Origin: Paenibacillus crassostreae
GTDB lineage: Bacteria > Bacillota > Bacilli > Paenibacillales > Paenibacillaceae
Assembly (NCBI RefSeq): GCF_001857945.1
Contig: NZ_CP017770.1
Span: 1,364,001-1,428,000 of the forward strand
Direction: 5' to 3'
Length of the DNA: 64,000 nt
The position numbers and the translations under genes are program-made. The stretch's first letter is position 1, and every line of letters begins with the position of its first letter. The notes under the pieces are model-generated. The model saw only the letters and a list, made by a program, of their open reading frames with translations. It was not told the origin of the DNA and ran no database searches. Of the stretch, positions 30,448 to 39,569 are shown piece by piece.

Positions 30448-32067
30448 TTGTTTTTGGAGATTACGAAGTTAACTTTTGATTACATTGTTATCGGCACAGG
30501 TCCTGGGGGTGCTGTTATAGCCAAGATCCTCTCTGATGATAAGAAAACGTCCGTACTTGTTTTGGAGGCGGGAGAGAATAACGATAAAGATGAACCCATT
30601 ATGGATTCTACATTTGCTCCTGAACTAGAAGAACGCTTTTTCCCAAATTACTTTTGGCAAGGCGAAGGTGTTCCGCAGAGCGAATTGGATGATCGGGCTT
30701 TTGAATGGACGACTGGACGTCTATCAGGAGGGGGGTCTTCCATTAATGGAGAGCAGTATGTACGACCTACATCAGCAGTATTCAAGGAATGGGAGAAGTT
30801 ACTTGGTCCAATATGGTCACCCCGCAGAGCAATTTCCAGGTTCAAACAGTTAGAAAAGTATAATGGAGAAACTAATAACGCCGGAGTACATGGTTTTCAT
30901 GGTCGGATTGATATCAGGCAAGCACCATCAACCCCAACATCTATGGCGACAAAATTAACTACCGCAATTGCGCAAGCTACTGGGTTCCCAGAGATTAATG
31001 ATTATAATGATCCTAAATCCCCCTTGGGTCCCTTTACACGTTGGCAACTGTATCAAAAGCCAAATGGTCGAAGAGAAAGCTCATCAACCGCATTTTTCTC
31101 ATCCGACATTATGACAAGTGCGGGTCGAGGAGTTCGTGGTCGAAAACTAAGAGTATTGTTTAACTCAACGGCTCTGAAGATCCTTTTTTCCGCTAAACGT
31201 GCTATTGGAGTCGAGTTCTTAAAAGAAGGTAAGCGTATCAAAGCTTATGCACGTCAAAAGGTTATTATTTCTTCTGGAATTAATAGCACTCAGCTTCTAA
31301 TGCTATCCGGAATCGGACCAACAAAGTTATTAAAGTCATCGGGAATACCTGTAATCTTTAGTAATCCGAATGTCGGAATCAACTTAAAGAATCATACTCT
31401 TAACTCCGCAATATTTACTACCAACAGGAATGATAATGCTCTACCACATAACGATCCAAATGCCCTTTATACTGGTGGAGCCTTCTTGCCAGATCCAAGT
31501 GGTTTAGACCCTACGCGTCGAGCGGTTCAATTAATCGGTATCGGTTCTGATACGCTGTTAACTATAGCAATTCTATTCTTGAGACCCAAGAGTCGTGGAA
31601 CCATTAAAATTCAAAATAATGACCCTCTGAAAATTGTATTGGCTGACGAAGGATTCCTTGCTAATCCATCAGATATGGATTCAGTTAAAAATATTTATAA
31701 AATCTATATTCAGAATATAGCATCTGAACTGGCAAGAATAGATTCTTCATATCAGTTGGTTTCACCAACTCTTGATATTATAAATGATGATCAAAAGCTC
31801 GAGGAATTTATTATTCAGAATTTCGAACATAATCACCATCAACAAGGCTCTCTTCGGATGGCCCCGTTAAACAAAGGTGGAGTCGTCGATCGGACGGGGA
31901 AGGTACATGGTGTGAATAATTTAATAGTAGCTGATGCTTCCATCATTCCTTATACAGTAGATGGGAATACCTCTGCTGCTGCGTTCCTTATTGGTTATAC
32001 TATTGCTAAGCAATTACGTAATGGCCAATCACGTCGTCGACCCATCAAAGAATTAGATGAAGAATAA
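30448..32067 (+). CDS. GMC-family FAD oxidoreductase
   Basis: A 539-residue flavoprotein of the glucose-methanol-choline family. The dinucleotide-binding motif VIGTGPGGAV lies near residue 13, the second GMC block is GRLSGGGSSINGEQYVRP, the catalytic histidine is in NHHQQGSLRM (near 463), and the C-terminal block is VDGNTSAAAFLIGYTIAKQL. Such enzymes oxidise alcohol groups; the substrate cannot be told. No signal peptide is seen. It starts at TTG (30448) close to AAAGGGAGAG. It is the only plus-strand protein gene in the tRNA-bounded segment, which suggests acquisition as a cargo gene. Confidence 0.88.
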   Translation: MFLEITKLTFDYIVIGTGPGGAVIAKILSDDKKTSVLVLEAGENNDKDEPIMDSTFAPELEERFFPNYFWQGEGVPQSELDDRAFEWTTGRLSGGGSSINGEQYVRPTSAVFKEWEKLLGPIWSPRRAISRFKQLEKYNGETNNAGVHGFHGRIDIRQAPSTPTSMATKLTTAIAQATGFPEINDYNDPKSPLGPFTRWQLYQKPNGRRESSSTAFFSSDIMTSAGRGVRGRKLRVLFNSTALKILFSAKRAIGVEFLKEGKRIKAYARQKVIISSGINSTQLLMLSGIGPTKLLKSSGIPVIFSNPNVGINLKNHTLNSAIFTTNRNDNALPHNDPNALYTGGAFLPDPSGLDPTRRAVQLIGIGSDTLLTIAILFLRPKSRGTIKIQNNDPLKIVLADEGFLANPSDMDSVKNIYKIYIQNIASELARIDSSYQLVSPTLDIINDDQKLEEFIIQNFEHNHHQQGSLRMAPLNKGGVVDRTGKVHGVNNLIVADASIIPYTVDGNTSAAAFLIGYTIAKQLRNGQSRRRPIKELDEE

Positions 32068-32092
32068 TAGGATTCTCACCCCCGGGAACACA

Positions 32093-32118
32093 AAAAGCTC
32101 TCCGAAAGGAGAGCTTTT
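32093..32118. terminator. Bidirectional terminator of the second tRNA-Arg and the GMC gene
   Basis: AAAAGCTCTCC-GAAA-GGAGAGCTTTT, T-rich on both strands, between the 3' ends of the two convergent genes. Confidence 0.92.
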
Positions 32119-32123
32119 AATTA

Positions 32124-32197
<74 letters not shown>

Positions 32198-32318
32198 ATG
32201 ATATATTATATGCAACATTACGGCGACCTCATTCACAATCTAGATGATTAAACTTCTGTGAATAAGCAAACTTTCTAAACTTTGAAATACACTTATAAAT
32301 GATATCCCAATTAAAAAG

Positions 32319-32343
32319 GGTGCGTTATTTATTATAGCGCACC
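32319..32343. terminator. Terminator of the 43-residue protein gene
   Basis: GGTGCG (32319-32324) pairs with CGCACC (32338-32343), extended by TAT/ATA, and is followed on the minus strand by CCTTTTT. Confidence 0.75.
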
Positions 32344-32404
32344 TAAAAAAATAATCAATAGTTAAATTTTTATTTTTATTTTGACAATAAAATAAGTGGA
32401 ATGA

Positions 32405-32536
32405 TTACAAATTACCACGACGCCAGTTTATTTTATCTTCATTGTGATGAACACGATTCTTAGCTATTACTTCTTCGGCAAATTCTTGATTGTGAACATA
32501 TTTATTTCCTTTGTTCTTCTTATATTTATCAGCCAT
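32405..32536 (-). CDS. Small basic hydrophilic protein of 43 residues
   Basis: ATG at 32536 is preceded by AGGAGGTG, and the gene ends with TAA and its own terminator at 32319-32343, which together make it credible. The product is rich in Lys, Asn and His (ADKYKKNKGNKYVHNQEFAE ... NWRRGNL) with no membrane segment. It resembles small spore-associated proteins in composition, but I recognise no family. It lies between the second tRNA-Arg and asnB. Confidence 0.7.
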   Translation of the reverse strand: MADKYKKNKGNKYVHNQEFAEEVIAKNRVHHNEDKINWRRGNL

Positions 32537-32847
32537 CAGTATCACCTCCTATCGTTATTATGGTTTTACTGATGACTGGATATGAGTAATATTATTTGGA
32601 TAATGCATCTTCTTGACCGTTACATAATATTTGTATTTCATCACGACAATATCCCACTTTTTCTGACTCTTTACTGTTCGTGTTCTCCTATTGTTTTGCA
32701 TTAGGGACAGACATTTTATGCTGTCCTTCGGCATATATCTGTATGACTGTAAAGATCGTTGGACCTAATGTACCCAGCTTACGATCCATCACTTTGATGA
32801 ATAGAAAGTTCAATTATCGTTAGTCAACAAAGAAAGGATGAACCGTC
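32537..32847. other. Gap between the 43-residue protein gene and asnB
   Basis: I see no credible ORF or hairpin terminator in these 311 bases. They should hold the two divergent promoters; AAAGGATGAACCGTC is the asnB ribosome site. Confidence 0.5.
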
Positions 32848-34692
32848 ATGTGCGGAATAACCGGATTTATTCAATGGAACGGTGATTTGACACAAGATTC
32901 ACAATTGCTCATGCGAATGACAGATAGTTTAGCTCAACGAGGTCCAGATGCATATGGAACGTGGATTTCAAACCCTTGTGCCTTTGGACATAGGCGTCTT
33001 AGTGTCATCGACCCAGAGAATGGTGCTCAGCCAATGATTATACATCGAGATGATGCCGTATACTCCGTTGTATATAATGGAGAGCTATACAATGCGGCTG
33101 AGCTTACGAACGAACTCCGCAAGCGAGGTCATCAATTCAAGACTCGTTGTGATACGGAAGTATTATTAGTTTCCTATATGGAATGGGGTCCCGATTGCGT
33201 GGATCGTTTCAATGGTATCTTTGCTTTTGTCATTTGGGATAGTATACAACAACAAGTCTTTTTTGCACGCGATCGTCTAGGCGTGAAGCCTCTGTTCTAT
33301 AGTCATATCGATGAGACTCTTATATTTGGTTCGGAACCCAAAGCACTACTTCAACATCCTAAAATGGAAGCTGTTATTGGACCTGAAGGTTTAGCTGAAT
33401 TATTTATCATCGGTCCTGCGCGTACCCCAGGCCATGGTGTGTATCGGAATATGCATGAACTTCGTCCCGGGCATGCGATGATATATTCTCGTAATGGACT
33501 TCGCTCTTACGCCTATTGGAAGCTTGACAGTCATGCCCATGAAGATGACGAACAAACTACCGCACATAAATTAAAGGAAATCCTGCAGGATACATTAGAA
33601 CGCCAATTAATTTCAGACGTGCCCGTTTGCGCCCTTTTATCGGGTGGGTTGGATTCCAGTGCATTGTCTGCATTAGCTGTAGATTACTATAGTCGCACAG
33701 GGCAAGGACAAGTTCACACATATTCCGTTGATTATGTTGATAATGATAAGAACTTTAAATCTCACTCTTACCAACCAGGCTCTGATGCACCTTGGATCAA
33801 ACGAATGGTTGATGAACTTGAAACTAACCATCATTATATTGAAATAGACACTCCCGAATTAGTGGGTGCGTTAGAAGCTTCCACAAGGACACGCGATTTA
33901 CCGGGTATGGCAGATGTGGATTCCTCACTTTATTTGTTCTGTCAGGAGATCAAAAAAGATGCAACTGTAGCCATTTCTGGTGAGGCTGCTGATGAAATAT
34001 TCGGTGGTTATCCTTGGTTCCATCGTGATGAACTAATAAACTCAGGTACATTCCCATGGGCCGTAGCTCCAGAAATGCGAGCGAATCTATTGTCCCCTGA
34101 AATTCGAAATTGGATTTCACCACTGGAATATCTAGGCGATAAATATTCAGAAGCAGTTAATGAAGTGCCTACACTAGCAGGAGAGACTGGTAAACATGCA
34201 CAGATGCGAATCATGTCATATCTCAATATCACGCGCTTCATGCCTACATTACTGGATCGAAAAGACCGCATGAGTATGGGCGTCGGCCTAGAAGTACGTG
34301 TTCCTTATTGTGACCACCGATTAGTTGAATATGTATGGAATATTCCATGGGACATTAAGATGACAGGTAATCGTGAGAAAGGAATACTCCGTAAGTCCCT
34401 TGAGGGAGTACTTCCTAATGATGTACTATACCGTAAAAAAAGTCCCTATCCTAAAACACATAATCCAAATTTTCTTTCAGCAGTAAAACAACAAATACTC
34501 ACCATCTTAGATGATCCGACTTCACCACTGTTACCTCTAATTGATGCCGTTAAAATTAGAGAATTAGCCTCATCATCTGATGCCTCTTCTAACCTACCTT
34601 GGTTTGGACAATTAATGTCTGGGCCGCAACTATTCGCTTATTTAGCACAAATCGATTATTGGCTTCGCACTTACCATGTATCGATACGCTAA
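32848..34692 (+). CDS. asnB: Asparagine synthase (glutamine-hydrolysing)
   Basis: Makes asparagine from aspartate, ATP and glutamine. The protein begins Met-Cys-Gly-Ile (MCGITGFIQWNG), so Cys2 is the glutaminase nucleophile once Met is removed. The N-terminal glutamine amidotransferase domain covers about residues 2-200; the synthetase domain carries the pyrophosphatase loop LLSGGLDSSAL near residue 262 and SGEAADEIFGGY. The 614 residues are typical of bacterial AsnB/AsnO. AAAGGATG precedes the start. It is monocistronic, with a terminator shared with rdgB. Confidence 0.95.
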   Translation: MCGITGFIQWNGDLTQDSQLLMRMTDSLAQRGPDAYGTWISNPCAFGHRRLSVIDPENGAQPMIIHRDDAVYSVVYNGELYNAAELTNELRKRGHQFKTRCDTEVLLVSYMEWGPDCVDRFNGIFAFVIWDSIQQQVFFARDRLGVKPLFYSHIDETLIFGSEPKALLQHPKMEAVIGPEGLAELFIIGPARTPGHGVYRNMHELRPGHAMIYSRNGLRSYAYWKLDSHAHEDDEQTTAHKLKEILQDTLERQLISDVPVCALLSGGLDSSALSALAVDYYSRTGQGQVHTYSVDYVDNDKNFKSHSYQPGSDAPWIKRMVDELETNHHYIEIDTPELVGALEASTRTRDLPGMADVDSSLYLFCQEIKKDATVAISGEAADEIFGGYPWFHRDELINSGTFPWAVAPEMRANLLSPEIRNWISPLEYLGDKYSEAVNEVPTLAGETGKHAQMRIMSYLNITRFMPTLLDRKDRMSMGVGLEVRVPYCDHRLVEYVWNIPWDIKMTGNREKGILRKSLEGVLPNDVLYRKKSPYPKTHNPNFLSAVKQQILTILDDPTSPLLPLIDAVKIRELASSSDASSNLPWFGQLMSGPQLFAYLAQIDYWLRTYHVSIR

Positions 34693-34719
34693 TGTGAAAC
34701 TTAACCCTTCTTATATTTA
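34693..34719 (+). repeat. Dispersed repeat, diverged tail fragment
   Basis: GTGAAACTTAACCCTTCTTA followed by TATTTA resembles the repeat tail (GTGAAACTTATACTTTCTTA) and starts right after the asnB stop, next to a terminator. Confidence 0.55.
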
Positions 34720-34724
34720 ATAAA

Positions 34725-34753
34725 AAGAAGGCTACCCTCGAGGGAGCCTTCTT
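34725..34753. terminator. Bidirectional terminator between asnB and rdgB
   Basis: AAGAAGGCT-CCCTCGAGGG-AGCCTTCTT, a long stem with one internal mismatch, A-rich before and T-rich after on the plus strand; the two flanking genes converge. Confidence 0.85.
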
Positions 34754-34796
34754 CTGTTCTTAAATACATCAATATATAATCATCATATGATAAATC

Positions 34797-35420
34797 TCAT
34801 TCATGTAATCGAGACATTAACTCGCGCAATGCGATCCCACGGTGACTGATTGATTGTTTCTCCTCAAGCGATAATTCAGCCATGGTCTTATCAAACTGTG
34901 AAACATAAAAGAGGGGATCATAACCGAATCCTCCATTACCCGCTACATCTGAAGTTATCCAGCCATCTACAGCACCAGATGTTTCTATATACTCACCTAT
35001 CGAGGGGTTATACAGCACCAATGAACAGATAAAGCTCGCTGTACTTAATAAAGTTTGGTCCGTGTCCTCACCCTGTTTCAATTGTTCCAGTTGTTGCAAC
35101 AGCTTTTGATTGTTCTCCTGATCCGTTGCATTCTCACCCGCATAACGAGCAGAATATACTCCAGGTTGTCCATCTAATGCTTCTACACATAAACCTGAAT
35201 CATCAGCAAGTACTGGTAGGCCTAGCGCATCTCCAACCGTTTTGGCTTTTTTTAGAGCATTTTCTGCAAATGTATGACCATCTTCAATCACTTCTGGAAG
35301 TTCTTCATAATCGAACATACTCTTCACTTGTTTACCTATCAATGCAAAGGCATGTTCAAACTCTTTAACTTTACCCTTGTTTTTCGTTGCAACAATCACG
35401 ATATCTTGGTCTAACTTCAT
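34797..35420 (-). CDS. rdgB: XTP/dITP diphosphatase (RdgB/HAM1 family)
   Basis: Removes non-canonical purine nucleoside triphosphates from the nucleotide pool. The 207-residue product shows VIVATKNKGKVKEFEHAF at the N-terminus, ADDSGLCVEALDGQPGVYSARYAG and the C-terminal FGYDPLFYV...SHRGIALREL blocks. Start at 35420 follows AAGGTG; the longer frame from 35453 would overlap the rph end further. It follows rph immediately, the Bacillales gerM-rph-rdgB (ysnA) order. Confidence 0.96.
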   Translation of the reverse strand: MKLDQDIVIVATKNKGKVKEFEHAFALIGKQVKSMFDYEELPEVIEDGHTFAENALKKAKTVGDALGLPVLADDSGLCVEALDGQPGVYSARYAGENATDQENNQKLLQQLEQLKQGEDTDQTLLSTASFICSLVLYNPSIGEYIETSGAVDGWITSDVAGNGGFGYDPLFYVSQFDKTMAELSLEEKQSISHRGIALRELMSRLHE

Positions 35421-35421
35421 C

Positions 35422-36180
35422 CTAGACACCTTTTCTTGAGCTACTAGATCCAATTAATTGTGAAATAGGGCCCAAAATGTCTTTTTGACGAGTAATAATT
35501 TCTTTGATTCCTTGTTCACCAAGCTGAAGCATTTCGTCTAACTCTTGACGTGAGAATGGGCTCTCTTCACCCGTTCCTTGTAATTCCACAAACTGTCCAT
35601 TTCCCGTCATGACTAAGTTCATATCTACTTTTGCTTTGGAGTCTTCTTCATAATTCAGATCCAATAGTGTCTGACCACCCACAACACCTACGCTAACAGA
35701 AGCTAAGTAATCCGTTATTGGGAATACGGGTAGTTTATGTTGCTCAGATATCTTATTAACAGCTATGCAGAGTGCAACAAATGCACCTGTAATAGATGTT
35801 GTCCGCGTTCCTCCGTCGGCCTGAATTACATCACAATCCAATGTGATCGTACGCTCGCCTAGGGCCTGTAAGTTCACTACAGATCGGAGTGCTCTACCGA
35901 TGAGACGTTGAATTTCCATCGTTCTCCCCGTTAATTTACCGCGATTAGCCTCACGCTGATTTCTTGAATGTGTAGCTCTTGGCAACATGGAATATTCTGC
36001 TGTTACCCAACCCTTACCTTGTCCTTTTAGAAATGGCGGAACCTTCTCATCCACCGTTGCAGTACAGAGTACTTTAGTATCACCCATTTCTATGTAGAGT
36101 GATCCTTCCGCATATTTATTAACATTTGTAGTTAAATTCATGATTCGAATTTGATCGTTATTTCGTTCATCGTGTCTCAA
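35422..36180 (-). CDS. rph: Ribonuclease PH
   Basis: Phosphorolytic 3'-5' exoribonuclease that trims tRNA 3' ends. The 252 residues carry [59 protein letters not shown] and the C-terminal [14 protein letters not shown] blocks. TTG at 36180 is the likely start, after AGGAGG, giving the family N-terminus ([11 protein letters not shown]). It sits between gerM and rdgB on the same strand. Confidence 0.97.
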   Translation of the reverse strand: MRHDERNNDQIRIMNLTTNVNKYAEGSLYIEMGDTKVLCTATVDEKVPPFLKGQGKGWVTAEYSMLPRATHSRNQREANRGKLTGRTMEIQRLIGRALRSVVNLQALGERTITLDCDVIQADGGTRTTSITGAFVALCIAVNKISEQHKLPVFPITDYLASVSVGVVGGQTLLDLNYEEDSKAKVDMNLVMTGNGQFVELQGTGEESPFSRQELDEMLQLGEQGIKEIITRQKDILGPISQLIGSSSSRKGV

Positions 36181-36273
36181 TATTATCTTCCTCCTACATC
36201 ATTAGCTTCCATTTGTGCAAACCTTATATTATCAAAATACTGGAATAAAAGCATCTTTTGTAGAAGGGGACGA

Positions 36274-37341
36274 TTATATAGGAATTTCATTTATATACTG
36301 TGATCTCGATACAGGCTCACCATAATTTTTATTATCGTATCCAATTACATTAGTATCTCCATTCAATTGTATAATAACTTTTTTATCCCCAACATTCTCT
36401 GTAACCGTTAATACAATGGCCTGAAGAAACTCAGATGGAACTTTCTCCCCCTTAATGAACATATCATCTTTAAGAGCAACTGTTATCGTTCCGCTACTCT
36501 CACTCTTTACAGATTGTAAAGATGTTTCTGTCGTCATCACTTGTGTTAATCCTACTTTTGCTTGTGGACCACGGATAAGCTCATTAATCGCTGAATGAAG
36601 TGGGTCCTGACCAGTCTCTACCAACCGCGTGACAGGCACATAATATTGTATTCCTGTTGGCGACGTTGATGAGAAATATACTGTGACCGAGCTGGACCGC
36701 GTATAAGTTGCCCCTTCGCCTTTTTCCAGATTAATACCCATACTACGACTAAGTGGTTTATCCAAAGGTGTACGATTAATAGGCATTTCTGTGATCTTCT
36801 TACCCTCCACCCAGAATTGAACTTGCTTGATATTATCATGACTAGTTAATGTCCAGGTTACAGCCTCTAGTATTTTTCGTTCATTTGAGGCATCATATGC
36901 AGTAAAAGATTCATTAAATTCTACTACAGCAAGTTTCTGTTCCTTATCAACAGATATCATTTTAACTTCTGTACCCTCGGGTAATACTCCTGTGAATCCT
37001 TGGGGAAGATATGCAGCGTATGGCCCATTCTTAACCATTGCCTCAAGAGATTGACGAAGGGGTAAATTATCTTTATTATCCATAGGAGGAAGTCCTAAAG
37101 ATACTGGGGCCAGCAGACCATGTTGTTCTGTCAAAAAAACCAGAGATGTTGGTGATAATTGTTCACTCTTTGCTTGTGGAAGACTATCATTTATTGACTG
37201 AAGCATGTCAGCTTCAACCTGTGCAGGTGGTGGATCAATTTCCATCGATTGACTACTGAAACCACTGCACCCAGCCACAATCATAGGTACAACTAATAAT
37301 CCAGCAGCGGTGATGCTTCGAATTTTAATTTTTCTCAACAT
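36274..37341 (-). CDS. gerM: GerM, spore germination and sporulation lipoprotein
   Basis: A 355-residue exported lipoprotein: basic start, hydrophobic segment and lipobox VAGC (cysteine near residue 25). Two repeated GerMN domains follow (about residues 60-190 and 210-340), each ending in sequence like VSVDKEQKLAVVEFN and GTITVALKD. In B. subtilis GerM lies between mother cell and forespore and is needed for normal cortex formation and germination. The gerM-rph-rdgB order is the Bacillus one. GGGAGG precedes the ATG. Confidence 0.93.
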   Translation of the reverse strand: MLRKIKIRSITAAGLLVVPMIVAGCSGFSSQSMEIDPPPAQVEADMLQSINDSLPQAKSEQLSPTSLVFLTEQHGLLAPVSLGLPPMDNKDNLPLRQSLEAMVKNGPYAAYLPQGFTGVLPEGTEVKMISVDKEQKLAVVEFNESFTAYDASNERKILEAVTWTLTSHDNIKQVQFWVEGKKITEMPINRTPLDKPLSRSMGINLEKGEGATYTRSSSVTVYFSSTSPTGIQYYVPVTRLVETGQDPLHSAINELIRGPQAKVGLTQVMTTETSLQSVKSESSGTITVALKDDMFIKGEKVPSEFLQAIVLTVTENVGDKKVIIQLNGDTNVIGYDNKNYGEPVSRSQYINEIPI

Positions 37342-37470
37342 AAGTGATTTGCCTCCCTAACCAATTTATACAGTTTGTACTAGTATGTATACGAGCCCTT
37401 TTCAAAAAAATAACTACTTTTTATGTAATAGGGCATCGATCGGAAGGGATATTCTATTACAAAGGATGAT

Positions 37471-38058
37471 GTGAAAGTTATGACCAACGAAAAAGGTTTA
37501 TACCATCTAAATAGTAAATTCGTATCAGAGACAACTCATGAGTTGCTTCATAAAAGAGGCGTGACTATTCCCGAAATTGCCGAACTCGTCTTGTTCCTGC
37601 AACAGAAATATTATCCTGCTCTAACTATGGACGAGTGCATTCATAATGTTGAAATGGTTCTTAGTAAGCGTGAAGTTCAAAATGCTGTCATCACCGGAAT
37701 TCAATTGGATATGCTAGCTGAAGAAGGTAAACTTATTTCTCCTTTACTGGAGATGATGGTCAATGATGAAGGACTTTTTGGTGTAGATGAAATATTGGCG
37801 TTCTCGATCGTTAATGTTTATGGAAGTATTGGATTTACCAACTATGGTTATGTAGATAAATTAAAACCTGGTGTATTGGAAAGACTTAATGATAAAACAG
37901 ACGGACAAGTTCATACATTTCTGGATGACATCGTAGGTGCAGTTGCTGCTGCTGCCAGTAGTCGGATTGCCCATCGTAAACAAGCTGAGCGTGAGCTTCA
38001 TGCTGCCGATCAAGGAATAGAGCTTGATCCTTTGAATGATGGCAAGTCTCCAGAATAA
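37471..38058 (+). CDS. Phosphatidylglycerophosphatase A-family protein (YutG-like)
   Basis: The 195-residue product has the PgpA-family signature region (GLFGVDEILAFSIVNVYGSIGFTNYGYVDKLKPG) and the C-terminal DDIVGAVAAAASSRIAHR block. In the Gram-positive subfamily the protein is soluble and related to B. subtilis YutG, which dephosphorylates phosphatidylglycerophosphate. The GTG at 37471 follows AAAGG by five nt; the ATG three codons later is an alternative. It diverges from gerM and shares a terminator with the MBL-fold gene. Confidence 0.88.
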   Translation: MKVMTNEKGLYHLNSKFVSETTHELLHKRGVTIPEIAELVLFLQQKYYPALTMDECIHNVEMVLSKREVQNAVITGIQLDMLAEEGKLISPLLEMMVNDEGLFGVDEILAFSIVNVYGSIGFTNYGYVDKLKPGVLERLNDKTDGQVHTFLDDIVGAVAAAASSRIAHRKQAERELHAADQGIELDPLNDGKSPE

Positions 38059-38090
38059 TTTATTGTAATCGAATTCTTATCCTAACAATA

Positions 38091-38134
38091 ATAACCCACC
38101 TAAATCATGTGTTCATGTGATTTAGGTGGGTTAT
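38091..38134. terminator. Bidirectional terminator between pgpA and the MBL-fold gene
   Basis: ATAACCCACCTAAATCA and TGATTTAGGTGGGTTAT form a perfect 17-bp stem around a 10-nt loop that can itself pair (TGT/CAT). Confidence 0.88.
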
Positions 38135-38149
38135 ATTAATTATTTCGAT

Positions 38150-39139
38150 TTATTCCTCATAAGTATACTTAATCCTGTAATCTAGAGAAGACAAAATAAT
38201 CCGCGCATGACCACGTCGCACTAACTCTTGCAGATGTGCAAGTACTTCACACATTGCAAACCGCATTTGATGAATAGAAAGCCTGTTTCCAAATAGTGAT
38301 TCACAAATTTCATAGCCAGTTTGTGGAGAAGGATGTAGAAGCTTCTCAATTCGTTCCAACCGTTCTTCATGATGGTTAAGCAGCTCATCTAAACGTTCGT
38401 GATAGTTGATGAATACATCTCTATGTCCAGGAAAAGCTTGATTTACCTTATAAGTATTCAGATGGTGTAAACTATTCATGAAAGTAAATAACGGATCAGG
38501 ATCACTACCCGGAATTAGACTGATATTGGGTGATATCCTTGGTAGAACAGCATCTCCACACATCATAAGTCCAAGTTCTTGTTGGAATAAAGAAAGATGT
38601 CCTGGAGCATGCCCACCACTTTCAATAGCCAGCCACGATAAACTACCCATAGTAAGGAAACTTCCGTCTGCGACTGTTGTGATATCAGGAATTGGTGTAA
38701 CTTGAGGCAAAAATCCAAACAAATGCTGCTCGATCTGGACTGACAATGCTTCTGGCAATCCATGCTGCCCCAACCACTTCATTAATTGATTATTTATGTT
38801 GGAGTGGGTTCCCCACATGTACTGAGATTCATCAAAGGCTCTCTGCGACATATACACATGACAATCCGCTTGAGACTGAAACCATCCGGCTAATCCGAAG
38901 TGATCTGGATGATGATGAGTCACAAAAATCTCGTTCACATCATGAAATCCGAAATCTAAGTGCTTCAATACTTTTGTCCACTCTTCTTCTGTCGTGCGAT
39001 TTCGTGGTCCTGGATCGATTATGGAGATACCAGCAGAGCTAGGCAATACATAACTATTTACCCATCGAAGTGGATAGGCCATGGATATTTTCACTTGAAT
39101 GATTCCGTGATCCCACACATGAATCTCCGGTATGTTCAT
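38150..39139 (-). CDS. Metallo-beta-lactamase-fold hydrolase
   Basis: A 329-residue MBL-fold protein with the metal-binding motif THHHPDHFGLAG (near residue 73), SGGHAPGHLSLF and a downstream MCGDAVLP aspartate, followed by a C-terminal winged-helix-like extension (YEICESLFGNRLSIHQMRFAMCEVLAHLQELVRRG) found in LACTB2-like hydrolases. Substrate unknown. It has no signal peptide. It converges with pgpA and lies upstream, divergently, of the manganese riboswitch. Confidence 0.88.
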   Translation of the reverse strand: MNIPEIHVWDHGIIQVKISMAYPLRWVNSYVLPSSAGISIIDPGPRNRTTEEEWTKVLKHLDFGFHDVNEIFVTHHHPDHFGLAGWFQSQADCHVYMSQRAFDESQYMWGTHSNINNQLMKWLGQHGLPEALSVQIEQHLFGFLPQVTPIPDITTVADGSFLTMGSLSWLAIESGGHAPGHLSLFQQELGLMMCGDAVLPRISPNISLIPGSDPDPLFTFMNSLHHLNTYKVNQAFPGHRDVFINYHERLDELLNHHEERLERIEKLLHPSPQTGYEICESLFGNRLSIHQMRFAMCEVLAHLQELVRRGHARIILSSLDYRIKYTYEE

Positions 39140-39258
39140 GAATTGTACGACCTACTTTCTTCCATCTTCACTGTTCATTAGATTCCTTCTGTTCTAATCT
39201 ATATTACTATAAAAGTACCATCACCAGCTTATTCTGATTACTACAGTTTTATCTACTA

Positions 39259-39287
39259 TTGACATTATTCAAAAATAAATATATGAT
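39259..39287 (+). promoter_or_regulatory. Sigma-A promoter of the riboswitch-terC transcript
   Basis: TTGACA (39259-39264) and TATGAT (39282-39287), spaced 17 bp, about 45 bp before the riboswitch. Confidence 0.85.
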
Positions 39288-39330
39288 TTCATTGTTCATT
39301 CAACAAATTATGCCATTAACTATTCATACC

Positions 39331-39487
39331 CGTAAAGGGGAGTAGCTACACAGTAAAGTCGTCAATACGAGATTATTCTCCGGCTTTATTGGCAATTGTT
39401 ATCATAACAATTGTTAGCGAGACCTTTACCAAATTAGGGAAGCCCTTGTTGTTTAGAGGGATTCGCCATTTGGTAAAGGTCTTTTTT
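39331..39487 (+). promoter_or_regulatory. yybP-ykoY manganese riboswitch with terminator
   Basis: Conserved pieces appear in order: AAAGGGGAGTAGC, GTCGTCAATACGAGA, CTCCGGCTTTATTGGC, AGCGAGACCTTTACC. A terminator follows whose arms are GACCTTTACCAAAT (39421) and ATTTGGTAAAGGTC (39468) before TTTTTT. This is the known yybP-ykoY class; Mn2+ binding would favour read-through into terC. Confidence 0.95.
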
Positions 39488-39569
39488 GATGCTTTTCATT
39501 AGAGGCACGTCTACTGACGTTTTTCTTATAGCATTTTGAAGCATACTAAAGAAATAAGGGGGAGAAGCA

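Noticed and set aside
37342..37470. Regulatory RNA between gerM and pgpA
   Set aside because: Only 129 bp, no stable hairpin or conserved motif seen; ordinary divergent promoters explain it.
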